The notes under the pieces: generated by a model | Seen by the model: the letters and a program-made list of their open reading frames with translations, nothing else | What the model was told of the DNA's origin: nothing | Databases searched by the model: none | Translations under genes and position numbers: made by a program | Part shown: positions 16,757 through 25,905 of the stretch, one piece after another | How positions within the stretch are numbered: position 1 is the first letter of the stretch | How the letters are laid out: the number at the start of each line of letters is the position of its first letter | From: Cloacibacterium normanense | GTDB lineage: Bacteria; Bacteroidota; Bacteroidia; Flavobacteriales; Weeksellaceae | Assembly: GCF_003860565.1 (NCBI RefSeq) | Contig: NZ_CP034157.1 | Span: forward strand, 2,294,001 to 2,358,000 | DNA: 64,000 nucleotides | Direction: 5' to 3'

Positions 16757-17383
16757 CTAAACTCCCAAATAATCAGAACTTTCTGGTAAATTTACAATTC
16801 TCTCGATAGGATAAATAAACATATCATCGAAATCATTCATGGCATTAATTAACTGAAAATGAGAAAAATCCTTAATATTTTGAAGCGTAATTTCGGTTTC
16901 TTTTATTTTCTTTTCGTGAAGCAAATATTGGCGCATCACACCGTTTAACAGATAAGTAGTCGGCGTAAACCATTCTTTGCCTTTCAAGAATAGAATATTG
17001 GTATAAGAAGTATCCGTAATGTGATTGTTTTTCACCACAATGATTTCTTCTGTTTTGGCTTTGGTTTTCATGCGTTCAAATTCCTTTCTATCCTCGAACT
17101 TAAAAGAATAATCGTAAGAATTATTTTCCACCAACTGAAAATTTTCAATTTCTGGAATCGCATAAGGAATGAGTTGTGTAGTGAATTTTTTATCTAAATC
17201 ATACACGATGCGCAGTTTGTACAAACCATCTTCATCATGCTCTAAATTTTTAAAAATTTTAGCCAAATCTATAGAACCTTCTTTGCCAAAATGAGCAAAA
17301 GTTTGGTTCACTCGTTTTTGATGTAAGTCTAGCAAAAAGGCTTTTTGGTCTTCTATTTTAATGCTTTCAATGAATCGGGACAT
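16757..17383 (-). CDS. pabC: Aminotransferase class IV, probable aminodeoxychorismate lyase
   Basis: 208 aa PLP fold-type IV protein. It carries KNNHITDTSYTNILFLKGKEWFTP, the class-IV segment for the cofactor phosphate, and DFDDMFIYPIERI near the end. The usual PLP lysine position near the N-terminal third is in the KRVNQTF or LRIVYDL region. It overlaps pabB by 17 bp, so it most likely makes 4-aminobenzoate from aminodeoxychorismate for folate synthesis. It is shorter than typical PabC (about 270 aa), as is common for the Bacteroidetes form. Confidence 0.8.
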   Translation of the reverse strand: MSRFIESIKIEDQKAFLLDLHQKRVNQTFAHFGKEGSIDLAKIFKNLEHDEDGLYKLRIVYDLDKKFTTQLIPYAIPEIENFQLVENNSYDYSFKFEDRKEFERMKTKAKTEEIIVVKNNHITDTSYTNILFLKGKEWFTPTTYLLNGVMRQYLLHEKKIKETEITLQNIKDFSHFQLINAMNDFDDMFIYPIERIVNLPESSDYLGV

Positions 17384-18344
17384 AAATTTTGTTTTTCATT
17401 TCTTGGTATTCATCTGCTAATTTACTCAAATGTGTAATTCCACCGCCACTTCGGAATGTTAAATTTTCACCGTTTTGTTGAATAAACCGAATCATCACAC
17501 AAGAATCTAAATTTTCTCCATCAAAATAACCGCAAACTCCTGTATAAAAGCCTCTTTCATAAGTTTCCGCTTCTAAGATAATTTCTAAGGTTTTGGGTTT
17601 TGGAGCGCCCAAAATACTTCCTGCAGGAAGCAAAGTTTTCATTAATCTTCCTATTTTATTTTGAAACTCTGGTTTTACTTTTCCTGAAATTTCAGAACTC
17701 ATCGCATAGAGATTTTTGTTTCGGGTTTTTAAGAAATCTATTCTTTGGAATTCATCTAATTTTACCCAATCTGCAACCATGCTCAAGTCATTTCTGAGCA
17801 AATCTACTACCGTGTAATGTTCTGCTTTTTCCTTCACCGAATTTTTTAGTTCATCTATCGCATTTGGAACAGACGCTTCGATAGTTCCTTTCATAGGATG
17901 CGTAAAAATCTCTTGATTTTTAATTTCTACAAAAGTTTCTGGTGAAAAAAAAGTAAAATTCTCTGGGAGTAAAACTTTATATTTTGCTTCAGATTGATAA
18001 AAAATTTCTTCTAAAGAAAGATTAGTTTCTATGAGCGTTTCGCAAGTGTAATTGATTAAATAAGAATCTCCCAATTTCAAATGATTTTGCACGATTTCAA
18101 AACCTTTTTGGTAATCTTCTTTGGATTGAGGGAAAGATTTCCAAGTTACTCCTTTCGTTTCAAACGTAAATGGTTGAACATTTTTAAAATTTGGAAAATC
18201 AACCAATATTTTTTGCGCTTCTAAATCTTCTTGACTGAAAATGAGCACATTTTCCATTAAAAAATCAATCACAAAAAAGAAAGGAACTTTCTGCAGAGAA
18301 AGCTCGTCCATTTCTAAAAATTTCTGTTCGTTGATTTTTAACAT
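17367..18344 (-). CDS. pabB: Aminodeoxychorismate synthase component I
   Basis: 325 aa chorismate-binding enzyme lacking the N-terminal TrpE-like domain of longer PabB. Motifs include THPMKGTIEASVPNA (about 165-179), DLLRNDLSMVADWV, LLPAGSILGAPKPKTLEII and GFYTGVCGYFDGENLDSCVMIRF. The PMKGT sequence, with Lys, is the PabB-type version of the motif that contains Ala in anthranilate synthase (PIAGT), so the aminodeoxychorismate assignment is well supported. It uses ammonia or glutamine amidotransferase PabA encoded elsewhere. Confidence 0.9.
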   Translation of the reverse strand: MLKINEQKFLEMDELSLQKVPFFFVIDFLMENVLIFSQEDLEAQKILVDFPNFKNVQPFTFETKGVTWKSFPQSKEDYQKGFEIVQNHLKLGDSYLINYTCETLIETNLSLEEIFYQSEAKYKVLLPENFTFFSPETFVEIKNQEIFTHPMKGTIEASVPNAIDELKNSVKEKAEHYTVVDLLRNDLSMVADWVKLDEFQRIDFLKTRNKNLYAMSSEISGKVKPEFQNKIGRLMKTLLPAGSILGAPKPKTLEIILEAETYERGFYTGVCGYFDGENLDSCVMIRFIQQNGENLTFRSGGGITHLSKLADEYQEMKNKIYVPIH

Positions 18345-18462
18345 CGCGTAAATTTACAAATTTAGATGAGAGTTTCACATCGCAAAATCCTACTGTGATT
18401 TATAAAACAAATCACTATCTTACGGTTTAGTAAATTAGCATTAAAAACATTACTTTTGCAGC

Positions 18463-19194
18463 ATGAATCAAGAAAATTTACCAAAGGCAAAAATTACTTT
18501 AGACGAAGTAATCAATCAGTCTTTTAAATATTGGAAAGCTACGCTTTCGTTTCAGTTTGTGGTGACCGTTTTATATTTTGGGATAATTTTTATTTCAGGA
18601 TTTCAGTTAGTGCAGTATTATTTTGGAGATAAATTATATATTTTCACGCCAGAGCTTTTACAAGATCCGATAAAATTTAATTTAAAAATAAGAGAACTTC
18701 TCGCTACGGAGAACGGAAGTTATTTCCAAATTGTTTTGTCATTATTAAAAGCATCACTTTTTCCTTTATTCATTGGTCTTTTCAGAGTTTATACTTTAAT
18801 TGATGAAGGCAAAAAACCTAACCTGTCAGAAGTTTTAGATGGATATAAAGGAAGTAACTTCTTCAAACTTTGGGGTTATGCAATTTTCTGGAATGTAATT
18901 TTCAGTTTCGGGATGTCATTCTTTTTCATCCCAGGTGTTTTATGGGTGTTTCTTACTGTTTTTGTAGGTCCGTTATTGTATTTCACCCCTATGAGAATGC
19001 TAGAAGCCATCAATATCAGCGCAAAAGTAGCTTGGGCAAATTGGAAAATTGTTTTACCATGTGCTATCATCGCATTTTTATTCAGTTATAGCGGATTTAT
19101 CTTATTTTTTGTAGGATTTTTATTCACTTATCCTTTTTGGAATGCTATTATTTATACGCTGTTCAAAAAATTCTTCAGCATTAAATTTGTATAA
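18463..19194 (+). CDS. Polytopic membrane protein, unknown function
   Basis: 243 aa with about five or six membrane helices and a short N-terminal cytosolic segment (ITLDEVINQSFKYWKATLSF). The pattern of a long helix pair, an amphipathic loop and then ARMLEAINISAKVAWANWK resembles the integral membrane proteins grouped with YciC or DUF975. The 19254 gene has the same plan and follows after 59 bp, so the two look like diverged tandem copies. The promoter TACTTTTG ends 4 nt before the ATG, suggesting a leaderless mRNA. Function unknown. Confidence 0.75.
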   Translation: MNQENLPKAKITLDEVINQSFKYWKATLSFQFVVTVLYFGIIFISGFQLVQYYFGDKLYIFTPELLQDPIKFNLKIRELLATENGSYFQIVLSLLKASLFPLFIGLFRVYTLIDEGKKPNLSEVLDGYKGSNFFKLWGYAIFWNVIFSFGMSFFFIPGVLWVFLTVFVGPLLYFTPMRMLEAINISAKVAWANWKIVLPCAIIAFLFSYSGFILFFVGFLFTYPFWNAIIYTLFKKFFSIKFV

Positions 19195-19253
19195 AATGTA
19201 ACGAAACTTTGAGAAAAAATAACTAATTTTGGTAGAACTCAATTGAAAAAATT

Positions 19254-20039
19254 ATGGAAAATTTTACCGAAGTAAACCAACCTATTACACCCAAAAAGGA
19301 AATAGGAAGTATTCTTTCTCATGCATTCGAAAATTTTACGGGAACTTTTTTATATGCATTAGTCTTTGTAGTCATTTACCTTTTAGCGTATTTCATCTTT
19401 AATGGTCTGTTGTCTTTCTTGATTCCAGGCGGTGGAGATTATCAAAATGAAGTCATGAGAGTCATGAATGATTTTGTAGAAGACAAAAAGTATGACCTTA
19501 ATGCTATTACAGAATTACAAAACAGTTTAGAAGCGGCCAGAACTACTGCCGTAATGATTTCTGAAGTGATTTCTAAAAGTATTACTTCGGCGTTATTGGC
19601 TCCATTAGTGGTAGGAATTATTTACATTTCTTATCAGTTCAGCGCTAAGAAAGAGGTAGAATTCGGTGATTTATTCATTGGTTTCAGACAAAATACCGCA
19701 CAAATCATTATTTACGGATTCATTACTACAGTGCTTATTCAAGCTGGCTTAGAAATCAATATGCTGATTGGCATGTATCTTTCTTTTGCTTTTTTTATAG
19801 GATTACCGATTGTATTTTTTGAAAATACCTCAGCAATAGAAGGCATTAGAAAATCATTTTCTTTGGTTCATGCTAATTTTATCACGGTATTAGTATTGTG
19901 GCTTTTAGCAGGAATTATTGCTTGTGCAGGATTTTTATTTTGCTTAGTTGGAGTTCTATTTACCTTTCCGTTTTTCTTTACCGCAAGATATTCTATCTAT
20001 TCGGCGATTTGCGGAGCACCTTACGAAGTAAAATCTTAA
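19254..20039 (+). CDS. Polytopic membrane protein, tandem relative of 18463
   Basis: 261 aa with six membrane helices. It opens with a cytosolic N-terminus (PKKEIGSILSHAFENFTGTF), and near the end SAIEGIRKSFSLVHANFITVLVLWLLAGI parallels the equivalent part of the preceding protein. A glycine-zipper-like pattern is absent. I do not recognise a defined family beyond YciC/DUF975-like proteins. A TAATTTTG box at 19224 may give it its own promoter, and a good terminator lies at 20061. Confidence 0.75.
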   Translation: MENFTEVNQPITPKKEIGSILSHAFENFTGTFLYALVFVVIYLLAYFIFNGLLSFLIPGGGDYQNEVMRVMNDFVEDKKYDLNAITELQNSLEAARTTAVMISEVISKSITSALLAPLVVGIIYISYQFSAKKEVEFGDLFIGFRQNTAQIIIYGFITTVLIQAGLEINMLIGMYLSFAFFIGLPIVFFENTSAIEGIRKSFSLVHANFITVLVLWLLAGIIACAGFLFCLVGVLFTFPFFFTARYSIYSAICGAPYEVKS

Positions 20040-20060
20040 AATTTTATAAACAATTTACAG

Positions 20061-20091
20061 AAAGCAACAGATTTTACTGTTGCTTTTTTTA
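20061..20091 (+). terminator. Terminator after tandem membrane genes
   Basis: AAAGCAACAG (20061-20070) pairs with CTGTTGCTTT (20077-20086), then T's. Confidence 0.85.
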
Positions 20092-20116
20092 TTAAATTCG
20101 CATTAAAACAAAACAG

Positions 20117-21208
20117 ATGCACCCAGACCAAATCAGCAATAACAAAATCCGTCAAGTTTTGATGTTGGCGGTTATTATCATTCTTTCAGCGATAATATTA
20201 TACAATCTCAGTGATTTTTTGCCTTCCTTGTTGGGAGCCATCACGTTATATATTATTTCTAGAAGTTGGAATTTTAAACTCGTCGAAGAAAAAGGCTGGA
20301 AACCTTGGGTTGCAGCATTGGTCATTATTTTAATTTGTCTGGTCATCATTGTGATTCCCACGTATTTCACCATTGAAGTTTTAGTCAATAAAATAAGTGA
20401 TGCTAAAGCTTATACAGAGAGTATTACTCAATTTTTTGAAAAAATAGAAACTTATATTCGTGCCAAAACAGGGTTTGAAATTTTAAGTAACGGAAATTTA
20501 GAAAAAATCACAGGATTTGCAACACAAGCTTCCACTGCTATTCTGAATACTACAGTGAATATGATTAGTGTAATTGTGGGCATGTTTTTTATCTTGTACT
20601 TTATGCTTACCAAAGGAAGATTATTCGAAAGAATTCTTACTTCAATTTCTCCTCTAAAGAAAGCGAATGACCAAAAAATTGGAGAAAAATTCAGAAAAAT
20701 GGTTATTGCCAATGCAGTAGGAATTCCCGTAGTTGCTCTTGGGCAAGCGATTATTGCGGTAATTGGTTATTTTATTTTCGGTGCACCAAGTCCTTTATTA
20801 TTGTTTATCCTTACTTTTATTGGCAGTATGATTCCAATTGTCGGAGCTGCTATCATTTATGTTCCGGTTGGTTTATTTATGCTCGCAAGTGGCGACACTT
20901 TTGGTGGATTAGGTGTTCTAGGCTTCGGATTTATTATTGTAGGATTGGTAGACAATATTTTTAGGTTTACTTTTTTGAAAAAATTAGAAAACATCCATCC
21001 TCTTAATACTGTTTTTGGAATTATTTTAGGGTTAAAGATTTTTGGATTTTTAGGTTTAATTTTCGGACCAATTTTAGTTTCTATCACTATTCTGTTGATG
21101 CAAATTTATGGAGACGAATTTTCTGAAGAAACAGAAGATTCTCCGAACGACATTGTTCTTCCCGAAAGTGAAACGCCACTTCAGCCAAAAATTGACATTG
21201 AAATTTAA
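20117..21208 (+). CDS. AI-2E family transporter
   Basis: 363 aa with eight membrane helices and the family's features: a long central periplasmic segment (about 85-140), LPSLLGAITLYIISRS near the start, and GAPSPLLLFILTFIGSMIPIVGAAIIYVPVG with the following GLVDNIFRF...IHPLNTVFGIILGLKIFGFLGLIFGPIL. Family members (YdiK, YhhT, TqsA) are permeases or exporters of unclear substrate, some linked to AI-2 or Na+/H+ exchange. The substrate is not predictable here. Confidence 0.88.
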   Translation: MHPDQISNNKIRQVLMLAVIIILSAIILYNLSDFLPSLLGAITLYIISRSWNFKLVEEKGWKPWVAALVIILICLVIIVIPTYFTIEVLVNKISDAKAYTESITQFFEKIETYIRAKTGFEILSNGNLEKITGFATQASTAILNTTVNMISVIVGMFFILYFMLTKGRLFERILTSISPLKKANDQKIGEKFRKMVIANAVGIPVVALGQAIIAVIGYFIFGAPSPLLLFILTFIGSMIPIVGAAIIYVPVGLFMLASGDTFGGLGVLGFGFIIVGLVDNIFRFTFLKKLENIHPLNTVFGIILGLKIFGFLGLIFGPILVSITILLMQIYGDEFSEETEDSPNDIVLPESETPLQPKIDIEI

Positions 21209-21212
21209 AAAA

Positions 21213-21473
21213 ATGCAAGGAATCAATCCCGAAATACTAAAAGAAATCTGCGAGGTAAAAATGCCTTTCGGAAAACATGCTGGAATTGTTTTAGCAGATT
21301 TGCCTATTTCTTACTTAGAATGGTTTCACCGACAAGGAATGCCAAAAGGAAAACTCGGCATGCAACTTTCTACCATTTATGAAATAAAAATCAATGGTTT
21401 AATGGATTTACTCACTCCAATTCGTGGCGAAGTGAATTATGAAAAACCTAAGAAAAGGGTTTATAAGTTTTAG
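21213..21473 (+). CDS. DUF3820 family protein
   Basis: 86 aa from ATG 21213. An upstream in-frame ATG at 21108 lies within the transporter gene and would add unrelated sequence, so it is rejected. The domain is complete: MPFGKHAGIVLADLPISYLEWFHRQGMPKGKLGMQL, the pattern of DUF3820. This is a small cytosolic family of unknown function, named a putative quorum-sensing-regulated virulence factor in some databases. It starts 4 bp after the AI-2E gene stop. Confidence 0.85.
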   Translation: MQGINPEILKEICEVKMPFGKHAGIVLADLPISYLEWFHRQGMPKGKLGMQLSTIYEIKINGLMDLLTPIRGEVNYEKPKKRVYKF

Positions 21474-21476
21474 GAC

Positions 21477-21968
21477 ATGAAATTATTATTTTTTTTAAGC
21501 AGTACTTTTTTAAGAAAAGAGATTGCATACGTTTTTATATTTCTTTCTATTGTATTTGGAATTTTATATTTAATTAAATTCATTTATAATTCATTCAGAA
21601 CCGTTAAACATAGCAACAATGTTGATTATCTTCTAAAAAATGGTAAAAAAATTGAAATTGATTTAACAACATCTGTGATAAGCATTACAGAGGATAAAAA
21701 AATCACAGAATTTAATGAATCAGCAACTTTTGATAAATTTGTTGAAAATGGTTTTGTTGATATTAAAGAAAAAAGGCAAGAAACGGATTACATTTCTTTT
21801 GTTAAATTAGTCTATACAGTTGATGGGGGAAATTATCTACATGATATAAAATTACCAATGAGCATGAAAAGCGTGGAAATACTTTTCGATTTTCATAAAA
21901 AAACCACACTAATTTATGATCCTAAAAACCCTGAAAATTGTATTATAGATTTGGGATTTATAACCTAG
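21477..21968 (+). CDS. Membrane-anchored hypothetical protein
   Basis: 163 aa. One N-terminal membrane helix (about 15-38, FIFLSIVFGILYLIKFIYN) precedes a soluble beta-rich domain (about 45-163). Its first strand pair (LLKNGKKIEIDLTTSVISI) and end (TLIYDPKNPENCIIDLGFIT) suggest a small DUF3592-like beta domain. I do not recognise it with certainty. It begins 3 bp after the DUF3820 gene, and its stop overlaps the end of the convergent uvrB by 4 bp. Confidence 0.65.
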   Translation: MKLLFFLSSTFLRKEIAYVFIFLSIVFGILYLIKFIYNSFRTVKHSNNVDYLLKNGKKIEIDLTTSVISITEDKKITEFNESATFDKFVENGFVDIKEKRQETDYISFVKLVYTVDGGNYLHDIKLPMSMKSVEILFDFHKKTTLIYDPKNPENCIIDLGFIT

Positions 21969-23956
21969 CCTTTCAATGCTACAATCTCATCTCTCAATTT
22001 TGCAGCGGTGATGAAATCTAGATTTTTCGCAGCGGCTTCCATTGCTTTTTGTTTTTCGGCGATGAGTTTTTCTACATCTACGCTTCCGTAAGTTTCGCGT
22101 TCTTCCGCAACTTGACGCATGATTTCTTTCTGCGTGTATTGAGAATCTGGGAAATCTTTGCTTCTTCCCACTAAATTTTCAGAAATTTTCTTATTGAGCG
22201 GAGTAGGAACTTTATTGTGTTCTAAATTGTACTGCGTTTGTTTTTCGCGACGATAATTGGTTTCATCAATCGCTTTTTGCATAGAATTGGTGATTTTATC
22301 TGCGTACATAATTGCTTTTCCGTTCACGTTTCTCGCAGCTCTACCAATGGTTTGAACCAAAGAACGACGAGAACGCAACATTCCTTCTTTATCTGCGTCA
22401 AGAATTGCTACCAGCGAAACTTCTGGTAAATCTAAACCTTCTCTCAAAAGATTTACACCCACCAAAACATCAAATAATCCCGTTCTTAGATCTTGCATAA
22501 TTTGAATACGCTCCAAAGTTTCTACATCTGAGTGAATATAACGAGTTCTAATACCAAATCTGGTAAAATATTTGGTCAATTCTTCTGCCATTTTTTTGGT
22601 TAAAGTCGTCACCAAAACACGTTCGTCTTCTTCTACCCTTTTTTGAATTTCTTCAATTAAATCATCGATTTGATTCATGGTAGGTCTTACTTCGATAATT
22701 GGGTCAAGAAGTCCAGTTGGTCTGATAATTTGTTCTGTGTAAATTCCGCCAGATTTTTCTAATTCGTAATCAGCTGGAGTCGCCGAAACGTAAATCACTT
22801 GATTTTGCATTTCCTCAAATTCTGGAAATTTCAGCGGTCTGTTATCCATCGCAGCAGGAAGTCTGAAACCGTATTCTACCAAAGCTTCTTTTCTACTTCT
22901 ATCACCACCATACATTGCATGAACTTGCGGAATGGTAACGTGAGATTCATCAATCACCATCAAATAATCTTTCGGAAAATAATCGAGTAAACAGAAAGGT
23001 CTAGAACCAGGCATTCTTCCGTCCATATAACGAGAATAATTCTCAATTCCAGAGCAATAACCGAGTTCTTTTATCATTTCTAAATCTAATTCAGTACGTT
23101 CTTGTAAACGCTTGGCTTCAATTGGTTTTTCAATAGAATTAAAAAAGTCAACTTGTTTCACCAAATCATCTTGAATTTCTCTAATCGCTCCGTTTAAAGT
23201 TTCTTTAGAGGTCACAAATAAATTGGCAGGATAAATATTAATTCGGTCAAAACTAGAAGTTACGTTTCCAGAAATAACATCAAAACTTTGAATTTTTTCA
23301 ATTTCATCTCCGAAAAATTGTACTCTAATTCCGTTATCAGCATAAGCTGGATATACATCTATCACATCTCCTTTTACTCGAAATGCACCTCTCGCAAATT
23401 CGTTTACACTCCTAGAGTACAATGCATTTACCAACTTATGAAGAAAAGCCGTTCTAGAAATTTTAGAATTAACTTCTAGCTCAATCAAAGATTTATTAAA
23501 CTCTGTAGGATTTCCGATACCGTAAATACATGAAACTGAAGCCACAATTAAAACGTCTCTTCTTCCGGAAAGTAAACTTGCCGTAGCCGAAAGTCTTAGT
23601 TTTTCTACTTCTTCATTGATAGACAAATCTTTTTCTATATACGTTCCAGACGAAGCAATGTAAGCTTCTGGCTGATAATAATCGTAATAAGAAACGAAAT
23701 ATTCTACTGCATTATCTGGGAAAAACTCCTTGAATTCCATAAAAAGTTGAGCCGCCAAAGTTTTATTATGCGCTAAAACTAAAGTCGGTTTTTGAACTTT
23801 TTCTACCACATTTGCAATGGTAAAAGTCTTACCAGAACCAGTAACACCTAGCAAAGTCTGATATTTCTCTCCGTTTTGTAAACCTTCTGAGAGTTTTTCT
23901 ATAGCTGTAGGTTGATCACCAGTTGGCGCAAATTCTGAATGGAGTTTGAAATTCAT
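21965..23956 (-). CDS. uvrB: Excinuclease ABC subunit B
   Basis: 663 aa. Walker A GVTGSGKT is near 38-45; the beta-hairpin region with SYYDYYQPEAYI clamps DNA; helicase motifs include VIDESHVTIPQV, VTTLTKKMAEELT and QTIGRAARN; and the C-terminal UVR coiled coil (KAMEAAAKNLDFITAAKLRDEI) binds UvrC. It loads on damaged DNA with UvrA and recruits UvrC for dual incision. Length and motifs are standard. A monocistronic gene on the minus strand. Confidence 0.97.
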   Translation of the reverse strand: MNFKLHSEFAPTGDQPTAIEKLSEGLQNGEKYQTLLGVTGSGKTFTIANVVEKVQKPTLVLAHNKTLAAQLFMEFKEFFPDNAVEYFVSYYDYYQPEAYIASSGTYIEKDLSINEEVEKLRLSATASLLSGRRDVLIVASVSCIYGIGNPTEFNKSLIELEVNSKISRTAFLHKLVNALYSRSVNEFARGAFRVKGDVIDVYPAYADNGIRVQFFGDEIEKIQSFDVISGNVTSSFDRINIYPANLFVTSKETLNGAIREIQDDLVKQVDFFNSIEKPIEAKRLQERTELDLEMIKELGYCSGIENYSRYMDGRMPGSRPFCLLDYFPKDYLMVIDESHVTIPQVHAMYGGDRSRKEALVEYGFRLPAAMDNRPLKFPEFEEMQNQVIYVSATPADYELEKSGGIYTEQIIRPTGLLDPIIEVRPTMNQIDDLIEEIQKRVEEDERVLVTTLTKKMAEELTKYFTRFGIRTRYIHSDVETLERIQIMQDLRTGLFDVLVGVNLLREGLDLPEVSLVAILDADKEGMLRSRRSLVQTIGRAARNVNGKAIMYADKITNSMQKAIDETNYRREKQTQYNLEHNKVPTPLNKKISENLVGRSKDFPDSQYTQKEIMRQVAEERETYGSVDVEKLIAEKQKAMEAAAKNLDFITAAKLRDEIVALKG

Positions 23957-23993
23957 ATTTTAAAATAAAGAACAAAGATAAAAGAATAAAGAC

Positions 23994-24020
23994 AAAAAAA
24001 AGAGCAGAAATTTCTGCTCT
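23994..24020 (-). terminator. Terminator of the M56 gene
   Basis: The perfect palindrome AGAGCAGAAATTTCTGCTCT (24001-24020) is followed on the minus strand by a T run (A's at 23994-24000). Confidence 0.85.
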
Positions 24021-24028
24021 TCAATGAT

Positions 24029-25405
24029 TTAATTAAAATTCATGGTTATTGGCATTTTAAATTGAGATGCGACTGGCTTTCCATTTAGCGTACCTGGCTT
24101 CCACTCGACTCCTTTTAAGGTTTTTTCTAGAGCATCTTTGGCTGCTGTTTTGAAATTTTCATCATCAAATTGATAATTAGCATTATAACTTTTCCCATCT
24201 TCAGAAACAATTATTATAAGGACACCTTTTAATGTTCCTTTAGAATTTTTCATTTTACTCACATCAAAATTTTCAGCTAATTTATTTCTTAATGCTGCAA
24301 GTCCTCCAGGAAATTCTGGTTCTGTTTGTGAAGAAATTTCTTTTACAGGAGGTGGAGGTGGAATCATTTCTGTATTTTCTTCCTTAACTTTTTCTACCTT
24401 TTGCTTTTTAGGTTTAATGGTATCTTTTTTTATTGAGATCATTTCATTTTTAAATGCGCTTTTTTCAATATTTGAAACTTGAGTTCCTGAAAATTGTGTC
24501 TCTTCTTTTTTAACAATTTTTTGAAGAGACTTGTTTACTGTATTTTCAATTTTAGCAGGCACTTTTTCTACAAAAGCAAAAAATAATAATGCTGATATTG
24601 GTAAAGTCAAGTAAGACTTCATTTTGGCTATTTTAGTTAATTTATTGGTCATCATAACGATTCTTTTTTTAGTGTTGTGTAAATTAAATGGATGTGTAAA
24701 TAATATTTTCTCTGAAATAAGTTCGTTCAGTATGAGCTTTTGGTAACTAATTATATCTTTATTTTGGCTTAAAACCGCTTCATCTGCCAGAAATTCATGA
24801 TTGGTAACAATTGCTTTTCTATAAAAAAAGAATGCAGGATTGAACCAAAATACGCAAAGCATAATTTCTATAAAAATTACATCAATGCTGTGTTTTTGAT
24901 TCACATGAGCTTTCTCGTGAAGAATAATTTTATAATCTATTTGCCCTTCTAAAAAATCACTTTTATTAAGAAAAATAGAGTTCCAAAAACTGTAAGGTGT
25001 AAATTTATTTTGCTTTAAAATGAATTGATAATGGTCTTGTTTTATTTTTTCTGAAAATTTAATTTCTTTTATAAGTTTAAAAATTCCCCAAGAAAATTTT
25101 AGAAACAGAAGTGAAAATCCTAAAATATAAATTCCCAAAACTAGGCTTTCTAGGGTAAAAACGGTGGTTTCTACCAATTTGGTTTCTGGTAAAATTAGGA
25201 GTTCAGAATTATTTTGATTAATATTCCCTACCACTTCAATAGTTCCGTAATTAATTGATATTAAGGGAACTAATATAGAAAACAAAGCACTGCTTAAAAG
25301 ATAAAACCTTTTGAAATGATGATTTTTTTCTTTTTCTAAAAAAACAAAATACAGTAAAATGAAAATTGCAGAAAGTGCAATCATTATATAAATATAAGTT
25401 TCCAT
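24029..25405 (-). CDS. M56 family (BlaR1-type) metallopeptidase with TonB C-terminal domain
   Basis: 458 aa. The N-terminal membrane domain has about four helices, with the zinc motif HEKAH in KIILHEKAHVNQKHSIDV near 168. A membrane helix follows around 270, then a Lys/Pro-rich periplasmic linker with IPPPPPV and a TonB-like C-terminal domain (about 365-458, EPEFPGGLAALRNKLAENF onward). It pairs with the BlaI-type repressor directly upstream (1-bp overlap). In BlaR1/BlaI systems the peptidase senses a signal and cleaves the repressor. The signal here is unknown; the TonB-like domain may contact an outer-membrane partner. Confidence 0.88.
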   Translation of the reverse strand: METYIYIMIALSAIFILLYFVFLEKEKNHHFKRFYLLSSALFSILVPLISINYGTIEVVGNINQNNSELLILPETKLVETTVFTLESLVLGIYILGFSLLFLKFSWGIFKLIKEIKFSEKIKQDHYQFILKQNKFTPYSFWNSIFLNKSDFLEGQIDYKIILHEKAHVNQKHSIDVIFIEIMLCVFWFNPAFFFYRKAIVTNHEFLADEAVLSQNKDIISYQKLILNELISEKILFTHPFNLHNTKKRIVMMTNKLTKIAKMKSYLTLPISALLFFAFVEKVPAKIENTVNKSLQKIVKKEETQFSGTQVSNIEKSAFKNEMISIKKDTIKPKKQKVEKVKEENTEMIPPPPPVKEISSQTEPEFPGGLAALRNKLAENFDVSKMKNSKGTLKGVLIIIVSEDGKSYNANYQFDDENFKTAAKDALEKTLKGVEWKPGTLNGKPVASQFKMPITMNFN

Positions 25406-25779
25406 TAGTCTTTCTTTTTCTGAATTTCTGCTTCTATAATTTTCTTTATTTCAATCAGTTCTTTTTCGCTTAATTTAGAATTAGCTGTAAAGAACGACGC
25501 AAATTGCGTTACAGAATTATTGAAAAATTTACCAATCATACCTTGCATTTCATTGGCAAAATAATTTCCTTTTTCTACCAAAGGAAAATATTCTCTAGAG
25601 TTGCCAAAAGTTTTATAATCTATCAAATTTTTATTTTGCATCCTTTTGAGCAAAGTTGCAATGGTAGTTGTCGCAGGTTTTGGTTCTGGGAAAGCTTCTA
25701 TAATATCTTTCATAAAAGCTTTTTCTTTGTCCCAAAGTATTTCCATTAATTCTTTTTCGGCTTCGGTTAACTTATTCAT
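25405..25779 (-). CDS. BlaI/MecI/CopY family repressor
   Basis: 124 aa winged-helix regulator, LTEAEKELMEILWDKEKAFMKDIIEAFPEPKPATTTIATLLKRM being the typical BlaI start, with a C-terminal helical dimer and cleavage region. It is the first gene of a two-gene operon with the M56 peptidase. In this family the peptidase inactivates the repressor to switch on targets; whether it governs beta-lactam response or something else cannot be seen. No beta-lactamase gene is nearby. Confidence 0.92.
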   Translation of the reverse strand: MNKLTEAEKELMEILWDKEKAFMKDIIEAFPEPKPATTTIATLLKRMQNKNLIDYKTFGNSREYFPLVEKGNYFANEMQGMIGKFFNNSVTQFASFFTANSKLSEKELIEIKKIIEAEIQKKKD

Positions 25780-25841
25780 TTATACAAAAATAAAATTTAC
25801 TCTACAAATGTAGAATAAATTTTCAAACACACAAACTTTTC

Positions 25842-25872
25842 ACAAAAAAAATCGCTAAAAATTTTAGCGATT
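25842..25872 (-). terminator. Terminator of the S41 protease gene
   Basis: AATCGCTAAAA (25850-25860) pairs with TTTTAGCGATT (25862-25872). On the minus strand it ends in a T run (A's at 25842-25849). Confidence 0.8.
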
Positions 25873-25905
25873 CTGTATAATCAAATTATTTTTTACTCAA
25901 AAGCT

